Made by a program: the position numbers and the translations under genes. This document shows, piece after piece, positions 35,311 through 49,200 of a stretch of 64,000 nt of DNA. This stretch comes from Certhia americana (Eukaryota; Chordata; Aves; Passeriformes; Certhiidae). The DNA lies in assembly GCA_018697195.1 (NCBI GenBank), contig CM031857.1, positions 95,210,966 through 95,274,965 of the forward strand, written 5' to 3'. Under the pieces are notes generated by a model. It was not told where the DNA came from, made no database searches, and was given only the letters and a program-made list of their open reading frames with translations. Position 1 is the stretch's first letter. The number at the start of each line of letters is the position of its first letter.

Positions 35311-36408
35311 TGTGAGAGACTGAAATGTTAAGAGTTAATGACTAAGTTGGCCATTGGCAAAAGCACCAGAGTGCTTTTCTGAGGTTTACACCCCACAAGG
35401 GAAGGGGAGGAAGAGAGGAGGGTGTGTGATGGTGGAAGCTCTGATCTGTATGAGAACAGCCCAGGTGCACAGGGCTTGGACCAGAGGATGACCATGACAA
35501 ACCAGTCTGTTTAGCAACAAGCTGAGGGTTGAGCCAGATAAGGAACAAAGCTGATAAGAAGCAGATCCTGCTAGGTGGGTTAACGCGTTTTTTATCATGC
35601 CAATGCCGTTCCTTACACAACTCTCTTACACAACTGGCTCAGGTGTGAAACTGCTCCCCTACACCCAGGGGAATTTTTGGGATGTTCCCATGCAGTCCTG
35701 AAGGTGTTCATCCCTTCTGATAAGGCTTACCTAGCTCATCTGTGCTAGCATGAGAGGCAGTTGTCATGTCTTAGAAGGTGTCATAAACCATCAAAGTACC
35801 CCCAGACTAATTTCTGGGACCTTCCCCCAGAGCACGTGGTTCACAGTGCTGCAACAGTGTACAGCTTTCCCACCTGGGCATTCCCACCTGACCCTGATGA
35901 TTGATATACCTGGCAAGGTATATTAATCTATTGGGCTTTGGACTTTATATTTAGTGGGCTTCCCCCACCTCCACAGGATCCAGACAGCAATGATCACTTC
36001 AACAAACAGACACTGTGATTGCAGGTCTCCTCACTGGACTCATGGTTGGTAATATCTTTCTACTCTTATTCTTCCTTACACTTTCTTTCTTTACAAATTT
36101 TTCTAAAGTGCTATGTTTACATTTTATACTGCTGTATTTCTATAAATAACCAAACCAGGTACTTACCTCCTTTCCATTGCAACCAAATTGTTCTGAAATA
36201 AACCCAACATCTATATATTTATAAATATCAGTCTTTTAGGGTCATTTCCCTCTAATCCAGTCAAAGGGTTCTATCATTAAAAAGAACCTCAGTTATCCTG
36301 CCTTCAGGGGTGGGTCATAAGACTACTCTTCCTTCATAGACAAACGCCTTGGGGTTCTGTTTAGGGGTTCTATCTCAAACTGTGTGTGCAACGAGTTGTG
36401 CCTTTACA
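35311..36408 (+). mobile_element. LTR-like element, plus orientation, ends tentative
   Basis: A 1.1 kb block of intermediate GC between AT-rich flanks. It starts TGTGAGAGACTGAAATG, immediately after CR1 sequence, and plausibly ends TTGTGCCTTTACA. Inside are a TATA-like TTTATAT (35944-35950) and AATAAA (36197-36202), in LTR order and spacing. I found no target duplication (CTGCC at left, GAAGC at right). A separate AATGAC occurs near 35336 and 36414 but does not flank TG...CA ends. It has no coding frame of note. Confidence 0.55.
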
Positions 36409-38318
36409 GAAGCAATGACAGCCAGTTTGAAAATGACACATTGTTTTACAGTGGTTATCATCAATATCATTATAATTTCTCCTCTTCAAAATTGATCAGT
36501 GCATTTATTTATATATCTGAGCTTTAAATCGACTTCAGAACATACGTACTCAAAAATAACCTTAACACAGAATCAGTTCTTCATAATGCAAATTGTCTAA
36601 CCCTAGAGGTTCAAAACTGAATTTTAAGCAGTGGGCCAAATTAATCTTTAATGTAATTTCACTCATGTCAGTATGCATAACATCAACTATTAATTTGACC
36701 TAATTTATTAGGAAGACTGTGGGCAGATTATAAATGCTACTGAGTTTGCACTCTGTATAAAAATGCATTATTTATGATCATGAAGATGAGTGATTTTTAT
36801 TTGTGGCCAAAGTAATTTGGTTAAAATCTACATACTTGTCTTAAAAAAAAAAAAAGAAAAAAAGAAAAAAAAATTTATAATGACTCCATATCAGCAGACA
36901 ACTTAAAAATAGATTTCAGGCCAAAAGCTTAAATATTTTTCTCTGTCAGGGCCAACGACTTGAAGTTTGGATTGACTAACTCTTTTTTCTATTTTTTAAT
37001 TTTACTATCAAGTCTCCATGTAAAGTGCTAATCTACAAGCAAAGAAATAAAGCTAATCTAAAGCAGGGAAATTCACCAAAATGTAAAGTATATTCATTTA
37101 GTATCTCATAAATATGGGTAAATATTAATTATTAATCTGGGGACTACTTGTATTTTTTTTCATAAAAAACAGTTTTCCAGAAAAAATAAAAAAAAAATTA
37201 AAATGGAGGAAGAGAAGATTTTAGTTGCCTAACTCTGAGTAAACACACAAACAAACAAAAAAACAAATAAATGCTAAAATATTTCAAAGAGAACTACAAC
37301 AGTGACATTTAACTTCAGCTTTCCTCCAAAAATATTGGCATGGCTCTAAGCAAAAATCTGAAGTATTAAGCAGGTAAATATAAAGTACTTTTTTGCCACA
37401 TTACTGTAATCTCTTTTTCTTCACTTAAGCATGAGACTATAACATCCAATTCTTTCCCTTTCATTAGGTGAAAGAGATTGGTGCACTTGTCTTCTACTGC
37501 TAAAGACTTCTGTGCCTCAATTAAAACTAACTTTGAGTTTTGCTAAGGTAAGAATCCTATATATGGAAGTCTGAGCTTTTCTCTAAATTCATTATTATTT
37601 AGCAATTCCTTTTCTTTCTTTTTTGTTTATTTTTTAGATTAGTCTTTTCATCCTTAGGACTCTTAATTGCAGTGACAGTGGATGTTTGTGGGCTATGTTA
37701 AGTTTCGTGTACTCAAGGGTGGAGAAGCTCTCATAGCTTTGAGAAAATATGATACACTGTCTGCTGCTTCTGCAATTCACTGATAAATGTATACATTGAA
37801 GTTTAGGCATTTTGTCTGCTACCAACAAAGCCTTTGATCTGCAATGTTCTATAAGTCTTCACAGCATCTTCTAGCTATTGTTGCTGTCAGGACTATATGG
37901 TATTTTTCTAGATTTTCTCATGTTTGCCACAAGTTTGTAACACATTTACCTTCCTCTACTCATTTTTCTTTCTGAGAATATCTAGGATTCACACAGGACA
38001 TAATAAATTGCCAGTCTTATTTCAGAGATTAAATTTCTTGAAACACAGTTTTCAGTAATTTCAGGACTAGCAGTTCTACCTTCACAGTAGACATTAGTCA
38101 CCAGTGCAGCTGAATTTAGAGGATTTCATGCAGATGAATATCACAGCATGACCTCTCCCATATCATAATGTTCACTTGGTATGTCCCATTGCTCAGAAGT
38201 TGCAATTACAGAACTTATATCCTCCCTGATGACAAACACAACTTTGAAAGTTGAAGGATTGGAGCAGGTCTTCATTTCCTGCTGAAGAGGCATTCTGTCT
38301 TCCAATTTAAAGAAAGGA

Positions 38319-38370
<52 letters not shown>

Positions 38371-41300
38371 AGAAGAAACAAAACAAACAAAAACAAACAA
38401 AACCAACCAACCAAACAAACAAACAAAAAAGAAAAAACTACCATATTTTCTTCTAATTTCCAGGGAGATAAAATTAAGTCACTTCCCTCTTGTATCTTTT
38501 CCAGTCACAACTCATGCATTCTTAAATTTAAACTGTCATTCACATTGCTTGTGGTATTAGATACACTCAAAAGAGAAAACAATTTTAAGGAAGCAGCAGG
38601 TGTAATACATGACACTTTTGTGTCTGACTCTGGACCGAAGAAGTTATTCAACATCCCCAAAGTGGTGAGATAGAAAGCAGCAGAAGCAAATTAATTTTCT
38701 TTGTTCAGTATTTATTATGCTTTCAACCACCTTGAAATACAAACTGTAAACACTTTGATTAATGGTCTGAACTGTTGTCTATGTTTGTTGCTGCTTCAGA
38801 ACAGAATCACTGTGTCTTTAGTTCTAAGATATATTGTAACTCCTTCTAGGAGTTGTTCTTCCACGGCTCAACCCAAATATCTGCTTCAAGAAGAAAAATA
38901 TATTTGACTATTAATTAACCCAGACTGTTTGTCTATTGGACCTTTATTTGAATTTCAAGTTCAAATCAGTAAGAGGACAGTGTCTATGTACAGCAATAAT
39001 ATTGGACCTTGGACAGAAATGTAAGTTTAGAGCATCTTCACACAGCTGTGAGCCAGTGACTCAGACCCTAACTTCAATTGCTTTTAAACTGTCAGACTAG
39101 GTCTTCCAGCTCTACTTTCAAAGCCCTCTACTCCCTCTGGGACAGCACTGTGTCAGTGTAATGCTAAAACTCCTTGTAGTTTTAGGGTGGATTTACCTAA
39201 GGCTACTCTATTTCATCTTCCTCCTGCCTTGGGCCTTTATTCTCAGGCAGCTTTTCTTTCAATAGCGCTCCTCTTTTTTGCTTCTTGGTGGTAAAAAATA
39301 TCATGTCAGTCCTGATTTGTCACTTCACAATCTTTCTAGTAACTACTATAGCACTGATAAACCCCAAAGTCTCCATGGAGTTAGAAGGCAAAAAATACTT
39401 GAAAATTAGCAACAATGACCACATTTGCCTAGGCAAAGGCAGGAAAACCTAAAATTTTGCTGAATGATAAGATAGATTTTCTAACAAGTTTTTTCCTTTA
39501 CTACCACTACATCTAAATACTGATTGTTTTACAGCTGAACCTCTGAATTCAGTCTAATAATCTGTATCAAGGCAATTAGTTCAAAAACAGCAGTTGGCAA
39601 ACATCAGCTCTTCAGCAACTATAAAATATTGTTTATTGTTTAGCACTAGACTTTTAAACATGTACACAGGGATATTTCATGTTATGTCTCCCATCTTTCT
39701 GTTTTCCTCTAGGGTATCAGCACTAAAAGAAAACAGGCAATGATAGTAGGTTTATTTTTAGTTTTTATTATTTGTATTGTTTGTATTAGTTTGTATTATT
39801 TGCATTATGTTTTAGAAGCAGAAATCAAATCATTGCTACATCACTGATGTGTGATCATCACTGATGTTTTCAGTTCTGAACTAGCTTAGACCTATACTTT
39901 GACATAAGATTCCATTAAATCTTAAGCTTATACCCAGACAAAAACAAACCAAAACAAACCACCTGAAACCCTCCAACCTAGTTAAACCTAGTTAATTTTC
40001 TTTATTTAAGCAGTTTAGTGTAATTGCTATTATTAATATAACAAAAAGATAATGACAGACAGCCTATTTTTAATGGAGGGCTTTTACCCTTTAGCCTGAT
40101 TTCGGTGAAAAAATTGAGTATGTGCAGTTCTGCTGAAACCTGATTTGATTGATTTTTAAAAAATGCTTCTCTAGTTGCACCCATTATTTTAAGAAGGAAA
40201 ATTCTGGATAGAACTCTTCAAAAGTAGGTTCTCATAATCTATAGCTCTTCATACTAGAAGAAAACTTATCTCAAAAAGTAATGCCAGGCAAAACTTTATC
40301 CTTAACAAATTAAAGGTCATTTCTCAGTAATTTAATGGGGGTTATATGCTGTTGAATATTCAAGTGTGATGTATTTTGTTTGATTGTTTGTTTTAAATGT
40401 GGGGGGTTTTAAGTTGAAAAAAGAATCATTTATAGCCATATGACTATATTTCATATGTTGGTATTGCTGTGAAATTTTAACATCCTTTCGGTATTTACCC
40501 ATAGATCACATCCATTGCAATTCTCAGTCCTATTTGTAATATTCTTTCATGTCACTGTACCACTTCATGTTCTTGGAAAGAGCCTCTTGATAAGAAATTA
40601 TAAATTATATGCATACTATTGTGATGCTCATGTTTGCCTCAGCACACACACCAAAGTGGTGATTCTTATTTTAAGGTACACCATACCAAAATTCCCAGTC
40701 ACAGAGAATGTACTATCATCTTGCTAACTTGTTCTGATTAATCTCATTGTTAAGGGGGAGAAGAGAAAGAACCTGTTTTGAAGCTGCCAAGCTTTAGTAC
40801 AGCATACCTTGGTTTATGTTCCAATTTCATATGTTTAAAGCTCCTGTCCCCACTCCCATCTATTTTTGCCTCTAAAGATATCAAAATTCTGAGCCACAGA
40901 TTACAGCATCTTGTCTCTTCTGAATACAGGCAACCTTTGCCTACAGCAAATGGTGTTCCCACACTGTTAGACTTAATTCGGTTCAAGGACTGCAGCATGT
41001 TTTGGAGTTACAAACTTTGGTCACCATAGCAGGCAGTATGCCATCACACTTTTAGAATTCGGGTCTCAAGCATGTGTCACTTCCCATTGCTTCTTTAATT
41101 GATGTGTTGCCATAAATTAGGATGTCTGCATGATGTCTCAAGGGTAACCTTTCTGTAGTGTCATAGCAGTACTGTGTTTTCCAATGCAAAGTATTTAACT
41201 CGTGTTTGACAGATTGTCTTGCTGACTAACTACTGAAACTGTAAACTTTGTGACCACTCACAAAACCTGTAGTTACAAATTTAGATTGTCTTTGCTAATG

Positions 41301-43477
41301 TGCCTGGAAAAAGTAGCATGTTCTGGTTAAAGTGACTTATTCTGATGAAAAGATGTGGTCTTATACATAAATTACAAAAAAAAAATTTCCCTAAAGAAAG
41401 TGTACAAGAAGAAAAATATGCTTTTTCTTAAGCATCCCATGATAGCAGCCCCTGGATATAAATTTATGCTCTTAAATTTAAAATGTATGTCAATATAAAA
41501 TGTTATTGAACATACAATCCTGCATGTCTTCTGTTATTGAAATTAAGGAAAAAATATCACAGTCATAAAGAAAAGAGGAAAAAAAGGGAACAGCAACAGC
41601 AGATTAACAGCACATCACTGTACTAAGGGATAGAAATCCAGACTTTATCAGCCTTTTTATTTCAATGTCATTTAAATTGTCATTAAACATCTTCCAAAGC
41701 ATACATCAGAGACAATAGAATGCTTAAAACTGATTGTTATATTTTTAGTAGAGTGCTAAAATTACACAAAAATGTAAATAGCCTTTGATGAATATTCTTT
41801 TTTTTATTACCAATATTAAGGGTATACCCAGAGCTCACAAATATGAGCTTACAATTCATAACAGATTTTCCACTTTTGCTGTAGATTGATATGGACACTA
41901 AGAAAACAACAGCTTTCAAAATATATTCCATTGTCTCCATTTTTTTGAAACATTAGGTTGAAAGTCAGTCCTTGAAATCAATGACAGTGGACAAAAAAGG
42001 ATGTAGATACTCCAAAGCTCCCAATAACAGATACTGGAAAAATAAAAACTCTGACAACTTGGCATGAACGTTGAGCAAAATCACAGAATGGAAGATAAGT
42101 TCCATATGCCGCTGTTGAGGTAAACATGAAAATCATTATTTCTGTCAATGGCACAACATTGTGGAGAAACACTTTTACCAAATGTACTTGAGATTCTTAT
42201 TTAAGACTACATATTTGATTGAGAATGATATTTATCATCCAAGGTTATTATTTTTCATATGTGTAGGGCATTTTGTTTGAGAATAAGTTAGATATGTTAT
42301 TAAAGACAAGATCATACTAGATCATCAGGAAAGTGTTAAAAATGTTTACAGTCTTGAAAGAAAGTGTGTTAATTCAAGATCACTACTGCCATTGTACTTA
42401 CATTTTTAAAACTTTCACCTTTTTAGTTGATAAAACATTACTACAAATCTTGCTTTGCTGAGGAATTTTCTTAAACCATCATTGTCTCTGCTCAACATTG
42501 CATAACCTTACATGTTAGCAACAATGAATTTACTGCTCTCAGTTCTTCACAGATGTATAAAATTTAAATAATTATATAGAAGTTTGAGTATGAAGTTTCA
42601 GTTTACATAATTTCTAACTTTACAGTACTATAAATTTGCTTGATAATTTTTTTTGTCCTATAGATACTTTATTTGGTGCCATTTCATTCCTCCATATAAT
42701 ATAATAATTACCTCAAACAGAAATGTAACTTATGCATACTATAGAAAAAGTGGGTTTGGGAGGGAAAAACAGAACAAAAATTTATTTCAGTAACACTTAT
42801 TTCTCATTTTAGGAAACAACACATTTTCAGGGATTTGTGTTACAAATATTAGGTATCTCAAGTCTATATAGGGAAAAAACAATGAGAGAAAAATAAGTCA
42901 ATATCTATTTCAGCATAGGAACTCAAATCTTGAATGAGTTTAATCTGAGAATGGATAACCTTTAGTAATTTGGAATAACTGTGATAAAGTATTATGGGTA
43001 CTCTTTCTCTGCAAAGTATACAAATAAAGAATTACATAATCTACTCATTCTGAACTCCTAGTATGTACTAGATAATATCTATGCAGTTAAAATTATCATC
43101 AGGAACTCGTATTACTGTGCAAATCATACCAGGAAATCACAATACTGGCATTTTTTGGAAGTAGTTTTCATCTGAAATAGATAAAGCATGCATTATAATG
43201 ACTTATGAAACTGAGTTTTCTCAGAAAATCGCTAATAAGGTTTCTGTTATTGCAGGAATTTTAATAAAACAATGTGGCATTCAAATGAATCTGTACTTAC
43301 AGTATGGTGTATATCTTGTTCTTTATACATTGTACACCATTTCTGAAAACAACTTTGAGGGGTTATAAATAATATTGGTTATCATAGGATTTAGTGCAGC
43401 TGAACACCCCACAGGACTGCTTAAAAACCCTAATAGTGCTAAAAAAGAAAATATATTTACACATATACATATATACG
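36409..43477. other. Long AT-rich non-coding stretch, no gene recognised
   Basis: About 7 kb with no exon, RNA gene or recognised mobile element. It contains an A-rich run at 36843-36873, the 48-base poly(A) with CAAA repeats at 38321-38437, small TTTGTATTA-type repeats at 39765-39808 and a TA/CA-rich stretch at 43450-43490. Short frames show no domains. Confidence 0.6.
38321..38437. repeat. poly(A)48 followed by CAAA/CCAA repeats
   Basis: 48 A residues (38321-38368) lead into GAAGAAG and then degenerate AAAC, CAAA and CCAA tetranucleotides to about 38437. No retrotransposed body is recognisable on either side. The phenylalanine-rich frame on the minus strand is a translation of this tract. 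Confidence 0.95.
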
Positions 43478-44045
43478 TATACATACATGTCCACCAGGAC
43501 CCCCAGGTCCTTCTCCACAGAGCTGGTTTCCAGCAGGTCAGCCCTCACCCTGTACTGCTGCTGGGCTGTTCTTCCCCAGGTGCAGGACCCTGCCTTTGCT
43601 GAATTCCAGGCAGTTCTTCCCTGCCCATCTCTCCACCCTGCTGAGGTCCTTCTGAAGGGCTGCACAGCACTTGGGGGTATTGGCCATTCCTCTCAGCTTC
43701 GTGTTATCACTGAACTTGTTGAGGAGACATCTGACCTCTCATCCAAGTCACTGATGAATAAGAGAAACAATATTTGGCCCAGTATTGAACCATGGGCCAC
43801 TGATTAGGGCACTGGGATCTACTGATGATAAACCACTTCTCACCCCATGTCACTGTCCACTCATCCAGTCCACACTTCCTGAGTTTGCCTATGTGGATAT
43901 TGGGAGAGACAGTGTCAAAAGCCTTGCTGAAGTAGAGGTAAAAAATATCCACTGCCCTCCCCTCATCCATCCAGGTAGTTTTTACACCATGGAAGGCAAT
44001 GAGGTTGGTCAAGCATGATTTAGCTTTGGTAAATCCTGATCACCT
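43478..44045 (-). mobile_element. CR1 LINE, internal RT fragment without 3' end
   Basis: The minus strand carries CR1 ORF2 from the RT region to just past it: frames contain YLYFSKAFDTVS (frame 43707-44012) and VEKDLGVLVD (frame 43363-43665), typical of CR1. On plus, 'gttggtcaagcatgatttagc' at the right and 'caccaggacccccaggtcc' at the left bound it. Most of the carboxy terminus and the whole 3' UTR are missing; the left edge runs directly into a TA/CA-rich stretch. Several frameshifts and stops are present. Confidence 0.88.
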
Positions 44046-45304
44046 TTTGTCATGATGTCATACATTAAAAGCTGAGGATGGTACAGTCTGAATGAGGAAA
44101 ACAGTACAGTCTGGTAAATCCTAGCAATGACAAAAACTTAAATTATAACGTAACATCAATGTCCCAGAGTTCCATCACAGAACTCTGCTGTCACTGAACC
44201 ACTTTCTGAGTGGTAATCACAGTATTGACAGAAGATATTTGGAATGGAAGACCTTCTGCCAAAGTATTTGAGGTTGTATAATGTACCTACACTTATAATT
44301 GCTTAGAAAAGAAATAGTATACATATTATTTTATGCCTAGTTAATCATTAATAGATTGAACTACTGAAAGACAGTTATGTGTCCATTATGTGGATGAGAT
44401 TGAGCTTGGAAATAGATCTACATCAAGACACTGAACTCAAACATTCAGCCTCAGAGACAACTAGAAAGTGAACTGGTACAAATTCTAAGGTTTTTTTCTA
44501 ATCTTTCTTCATTAAAAAAACACTCTGAGACAAATTGAATTCCTTTATGAAAATCTCTGATCTAAGAACATGGCCAGTTTTTCTTTGGGTTTTAAGATCA
44601 TATTTATATGTCTTGGATACACCTCTAATTGCAGGTTTAAATATTCAAAAAGCTTTTAGAGATTTTAAGCTTTTAGAGAAACCTTTACCCTTGATTATGT
44701 AAAGCTTCTAGTTTCTTGTCTTTCTATTAAGAAAGAAAATTTATTAGAATATTAGCCCTAGAAGTATTCCAACTCTTACTCTGCTGTAGCATGCTGTACT
44801 GCACAAATTGTAATAAGACTAACCTTTTACATTAATCCATAGCACTTTCTAATAGGGTAACATGCAAAATGTTCTATTTGCTAGAGTCTTTACACCAGAA
44901 TCACCCTGGAAATCTGATGCTGCACAACTTCAGAAGTAGACTACATTAGAAAAACCCACTATTTTTACTTAACAACCATTTCTGAAAGTATATATATTTT
45001 AACATTATATACAACAAAAACTCTTTGAAGTCAACATTGTTAAAATACATAAAATGGTATTAAATTCTTTATAGTAGATTATACAATATAATCGAACAAA
45101 TTTTGAATTTTTTCCTTCTAGGTGGAGCTGATATGTATTAGATATAAAAAAAATAATCTCTTGTGATTTAGTATAGTCAATAGTCAGTAAAATTATTAAG
45201 GCTTCTGTATAGTCAGAAACCAGTTTGTGACTATTTAACAATGAAATTCCCAACCCCCTTACCACCAATCCACAAATGCTCACTAAAGTTTAGTATTGCA
45301 ACTT
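44046..45304. other. AT-rich stretch, no gene recognised
   Basis: About 1.26 kb with no supported feature. A short imperfect tandem of AAGCTTTTAGAGA lies near 44650-44681. Confidence 0.55.
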
Positions 45305-46225
45305 CAAGGTGCTTTCCGGCAGTGGACTTTCAAACTCAAATTTAACTTAGTGAAAGAACTGGGAAACTTGAGCTTCAGCTTGTGCCTGAAACTGCCACAC
45401 ACATGCTGGCAGGGAATGGGACACCCCAATTTTGTGCTCCCACTGAGACTCCCCAAACCATAAGTCATTTGCTCACTTTGTCTCTCCCTGAAGAGGGCTG
45501 GACAGGAGAACTGGAGGCACAAAAGTGCACAGGTTGAGATAAGAATAATTTATTTGAAACAGGAATGAGATTAAAAAATGAACAGTAACAGCAACAATAT
45601 TAATAGAAAGATTACAAGAGACAGGCAGGTGATTCACTTTCCAAATGCTCACCATAGAGCCTGACCTGACCTGACCTGACCTGACCTGACTGCAGCCATG
45701 CCACCCCGACCCCTCCCTCCAGCTTGGAACAGGCATTATCCCACCGCTCCCTCTGCCACAGTTACTCAAACAGAAGGAACCTCTTTTCCCTGGAAGAGAC
45801 TCCTTTCCTCCCATCCCCAGAAGGATGCGAGGTGGTATAGAATAATCTTCAGGTCCTAACCATTCCCTCTCCTTGTTGCTGCAGAATTTAACCCTGTCCT
45901 GGACAGAACCAGGACAGTATATAAGTCTAGTTCTGCCTGTGCTGTCCAGCCTGGCTGCCCGTAAGTCAGCTCCAGCTCAGAAAGCATTGGCAGGACGTGA
46001 AGGGGATGACAATTACCAGAGCTAACTACCAACTGCTCCTCTACACTCCTGAAGCTCCAGCAAGGTGTTGGTAAAACAATGACCAGGCTGCAGATGCAAT
46101 ACAGGTCTGTCAACACCAGGTGGTCAACAAATCTAAATATAAGATCCATTCTTTGAAGGTACCTAGGTGACTGGGTGTTGCCTTCAGCAGAAAAAGACAA
46201 GGGCTTAAGCCTCATCCTTGCAAGG
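45305..46225 (-). mobile_element. Avian ERV LTR (long type), minus orientation
   Basis: The segment 'gttgagataagaataatttattt' with the AT-rich run after it, up to 'aaatgctcacca', matches the R region of a common long avian LTR seen in reverse. AATAAA lies on the minus strand (plus TTTATT, 45549-45554) and a TATATAA box at 45918-45924. U5 would be 45310-45535 and U3 about 45930-46220. CAAGG occurs at 45305-45309 and 46221-46225 and could be a 5-bp target duplication around TGCTTTCC...CATCCTTG, but the right end is then not CA, so the boundaries are provisional. Open frames across it are incidental. Confidence 0.72.
45661..45690. repeat. (CTGAC)6 microsatellite inside LTR
   Basis: Six perfect copies of CTGAC within the R-region side of the LTR. 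It is a local expansion and not a family-defining feature. Confidence 0.95.
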
Positions 46226-49200
46226 GAAGATAGATCATAAATTCAAGTTAATTGCAAACATTTCTGCTATACAATATTAAATTGATAATGGTAAAACTTA
46301 GTTTTCAATTAGCTTGATGAAAATTGTAATCATCCTGCCTAAGTGATTAATTATGTCATACTTAATTTTTGTTTATTATAGTTCATAACATTTTAAAAAA
46401 GCAGATTTAAGTAATCTTTTCTGTCAGTAATGAATTGGGGACAGACTCAGGGAGAGCACCCAAGAGAATCAGCAGTTCCACTTGAGAGACTAGGCATTAC
46501 TTTTTATTCAGCTCTCTAGTTCTCACATTCATCAACCAGTAGAACTGTCAGCCAATAATATTTGCATTTCCAGTATTAGCTAAAGAAGCAAACGGAAGAA
46601 AACTAGGGAGCACAAAATATCAGATTTCAAAGTATATTCTATTGTGGCATGAGATTAATTTTGTTTGAAGAAGTACTGCCTGATATTCCTAATATTTTAA
46701 GCAACATGGGTTTCTTGAATTAGATGCATGGGTTGTACACTTAACATTAGAGTCCCCTGGGTGGGACCTATAACATACCATCTGTGGAATAGCAAAGGAA
46801 GAAATTACATAATAATTAGGAGAGTCTAAGCAAACATTTCAAAAACATTACAGCTTCCTTCAGTGACAGGTTCAGTTTGGTTAGCTAGAGATGATTCCAG
46901 AAAGAATTTCCATCATATGGGAGTGTTTGGGTTTTTTTTTGTTTTTTTTAAAATGAGAATTAGGATTGTTGAAAAACTTAGGGCACATTAAAGTTGAAGT
47001 TGTTATCATTTTAATGGTCTGATGGATTTGTGTGAAATTTTAATTTTTTTTTCCTAATTACATTAAGAAATTGTCATGATTATCTAGATAAGCCATCCAG
47101 TGTTCCACAGAATCTTCTTTTCCTCTTTTTTTGTGAAGCATAACAGTTGTCAAGCAAAGGCAAATGAATGGCAACATTAATATTCTTGACATGTTGCAAT
47201 ATTGTGATGATGAATGCCATAAAAGAGACTGTAAATAAAAAAATTAATGAAGCAATAACATAAATGGAGGTCATGGGTGTTCTTTCCCCCTCCTTCACTG
47301 TTATTAGTGAAGCACTTAAGCATGTCCTTAGCTTTAGGTGTGTGAGCAGTCCCACCAGTTAATAGTACTATTCGCATGTTTAAAATTAAATATTTGCATA
47401 AGTGCTTTGCAGACTTGAAGGCTCTAAGTGAAACTATTTGCCAAAACTGAACTCCTCTTGTTTTAAGAACAAGCGCAATGACATGAAAATAAGTTTCCAA
47501 GCCCCATGTCGTCAGCCACTCTGACCTGCCACCTAGAAGAGCACTGATGACAGGTCAAATAATCAGCCAGAGGTCACACTGGAAGTCTTTTACTATAATC
47601 ACAAAATGGCTTTTTTTTCTTATTCTGTAGACACTAACTCACAACAAAAAGTTTTCTTGACAAGAAGAAGTGCTGAGAAGAAGGAACCATAGAACTGCAG
47701 GCTTTTTACTTTGGTTGGCAAGTAGTTGTCGCTTTGTACAGTACAATATCTGAAATGCCATGCTCCAGAAGGCAGCCCCAGAGACAGATTCCTGCCTTCT
47801 TGATGCCTCACTGAACATTCTCTAGATCCCCTTGAAATCATCAACTTCATTAAGATCTTGTTTTCATGGTAGCCTTTCATTATTATGGTAATATTTATTG
47901 CCATAGTATTAACTGGCAGATATACATAGCTGCTGGAGGACTACAGACAAGACATACGTATTGCTTACTGCGTAATTGAATATCTCACTTAAAAATGAGA
48001 GGTCCAAGGAAATTAGAGTCTAACTATCAAAGATGGAGACAGTGCCAAATTTCTACCATGTGGCTCTTCTGATACCCTTCCTTTTCTGAGTTGTCTCAGT
48101 TCTTGAAAAGTTGACTGAAGTAAGAACTTGTCTTTTTTCTGGTGATATTTCAGAAACATATTTTTCAATTTGGCACATAAAAGATGTCTTTGTTCTGACA
48201 GAATCTAAATGTCTACACATTGTATACATCCTTAATAAAATTCCTAAATTTAAGTGTTAACCTTTCAATATACATATAATTTTTGATCACTGCAACAAAT
48301 ACCTATGAGTTAAAAAAAAAAAAAAAATTGCCATTAACTGTTAAGGATCTCAAGAAAAACTATTACACTACTAGCTACCCATTTTTTTCACTGTTGCAAT
48401 ACACTGAATTTTCAAAAGGGTGAAATGTGTTCCTCCTCCAAGAATGATAGTCCTGCTTGTGCTTATTCTGCTGCACTCCTCTAGGTAAAACAGACTTTTG
48501 GAAAATAGCTAGATGGCCCTTGCAGATTTGGGTGAGCCTTGGGGCTAGTTAACTATAATAAAATGGAGGTATTGGTTGTAAGACATTTAATGGGTGATGA
48601 ACTGCATAGTTCTTACACCTGCAGTAGCTATTCACAATCTGAGTCAATAGTTTACTAGGAAACCTTATAAATATAATTTGGCACTTAAGATATTCTTAAT
48701 ATGAGCATTTTAAAAGCTAATCTGAATTGATTTATTTAAGAAGGTTACCCCAAGAAAAATGTACATATGGAAGTAAGTATTTTTAACTAAATCTTGTTTC
48801 TGATTACCCAATTAGAATACTGTGTAGCTTGGGAAAAAAGAAAAAAAAAAAAAAAAGAACTTTACTTGACTTTCAGATTTTACCTCATTTGTAAGAGGTT
48901 TTTTTCCATGGGAGGCTGTTATATTGAAAGTCAGAATGCAGCTCTTTAATTTTTCATGTTCAGCTTTAACAACTTTAAGTTGAAAACTCTTCCACCTCTT
49001 ATTTTATAAAAACATCTTATACAATATGGCTTGATATCCTCTGCCTCACATCCCACCCTAGGTCCTATTTATATACAGAACACACTTCAGCTTTCATCAC
49101 AGGACCACTATCATGGGCTCCAAGAAAAAGATGGTATTCACACATTCAGTGAACAGCTGGCAGTTGATGTTTTTAAGCTGGTGATGAACTTCTCTTCTTC

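Noticed and set aside
38141..38422. Frame with a poly-phenylalanine run, possible membrane protein
   Set aside because: The run comes from the 48-base poly(A) tract read on the minus strand.
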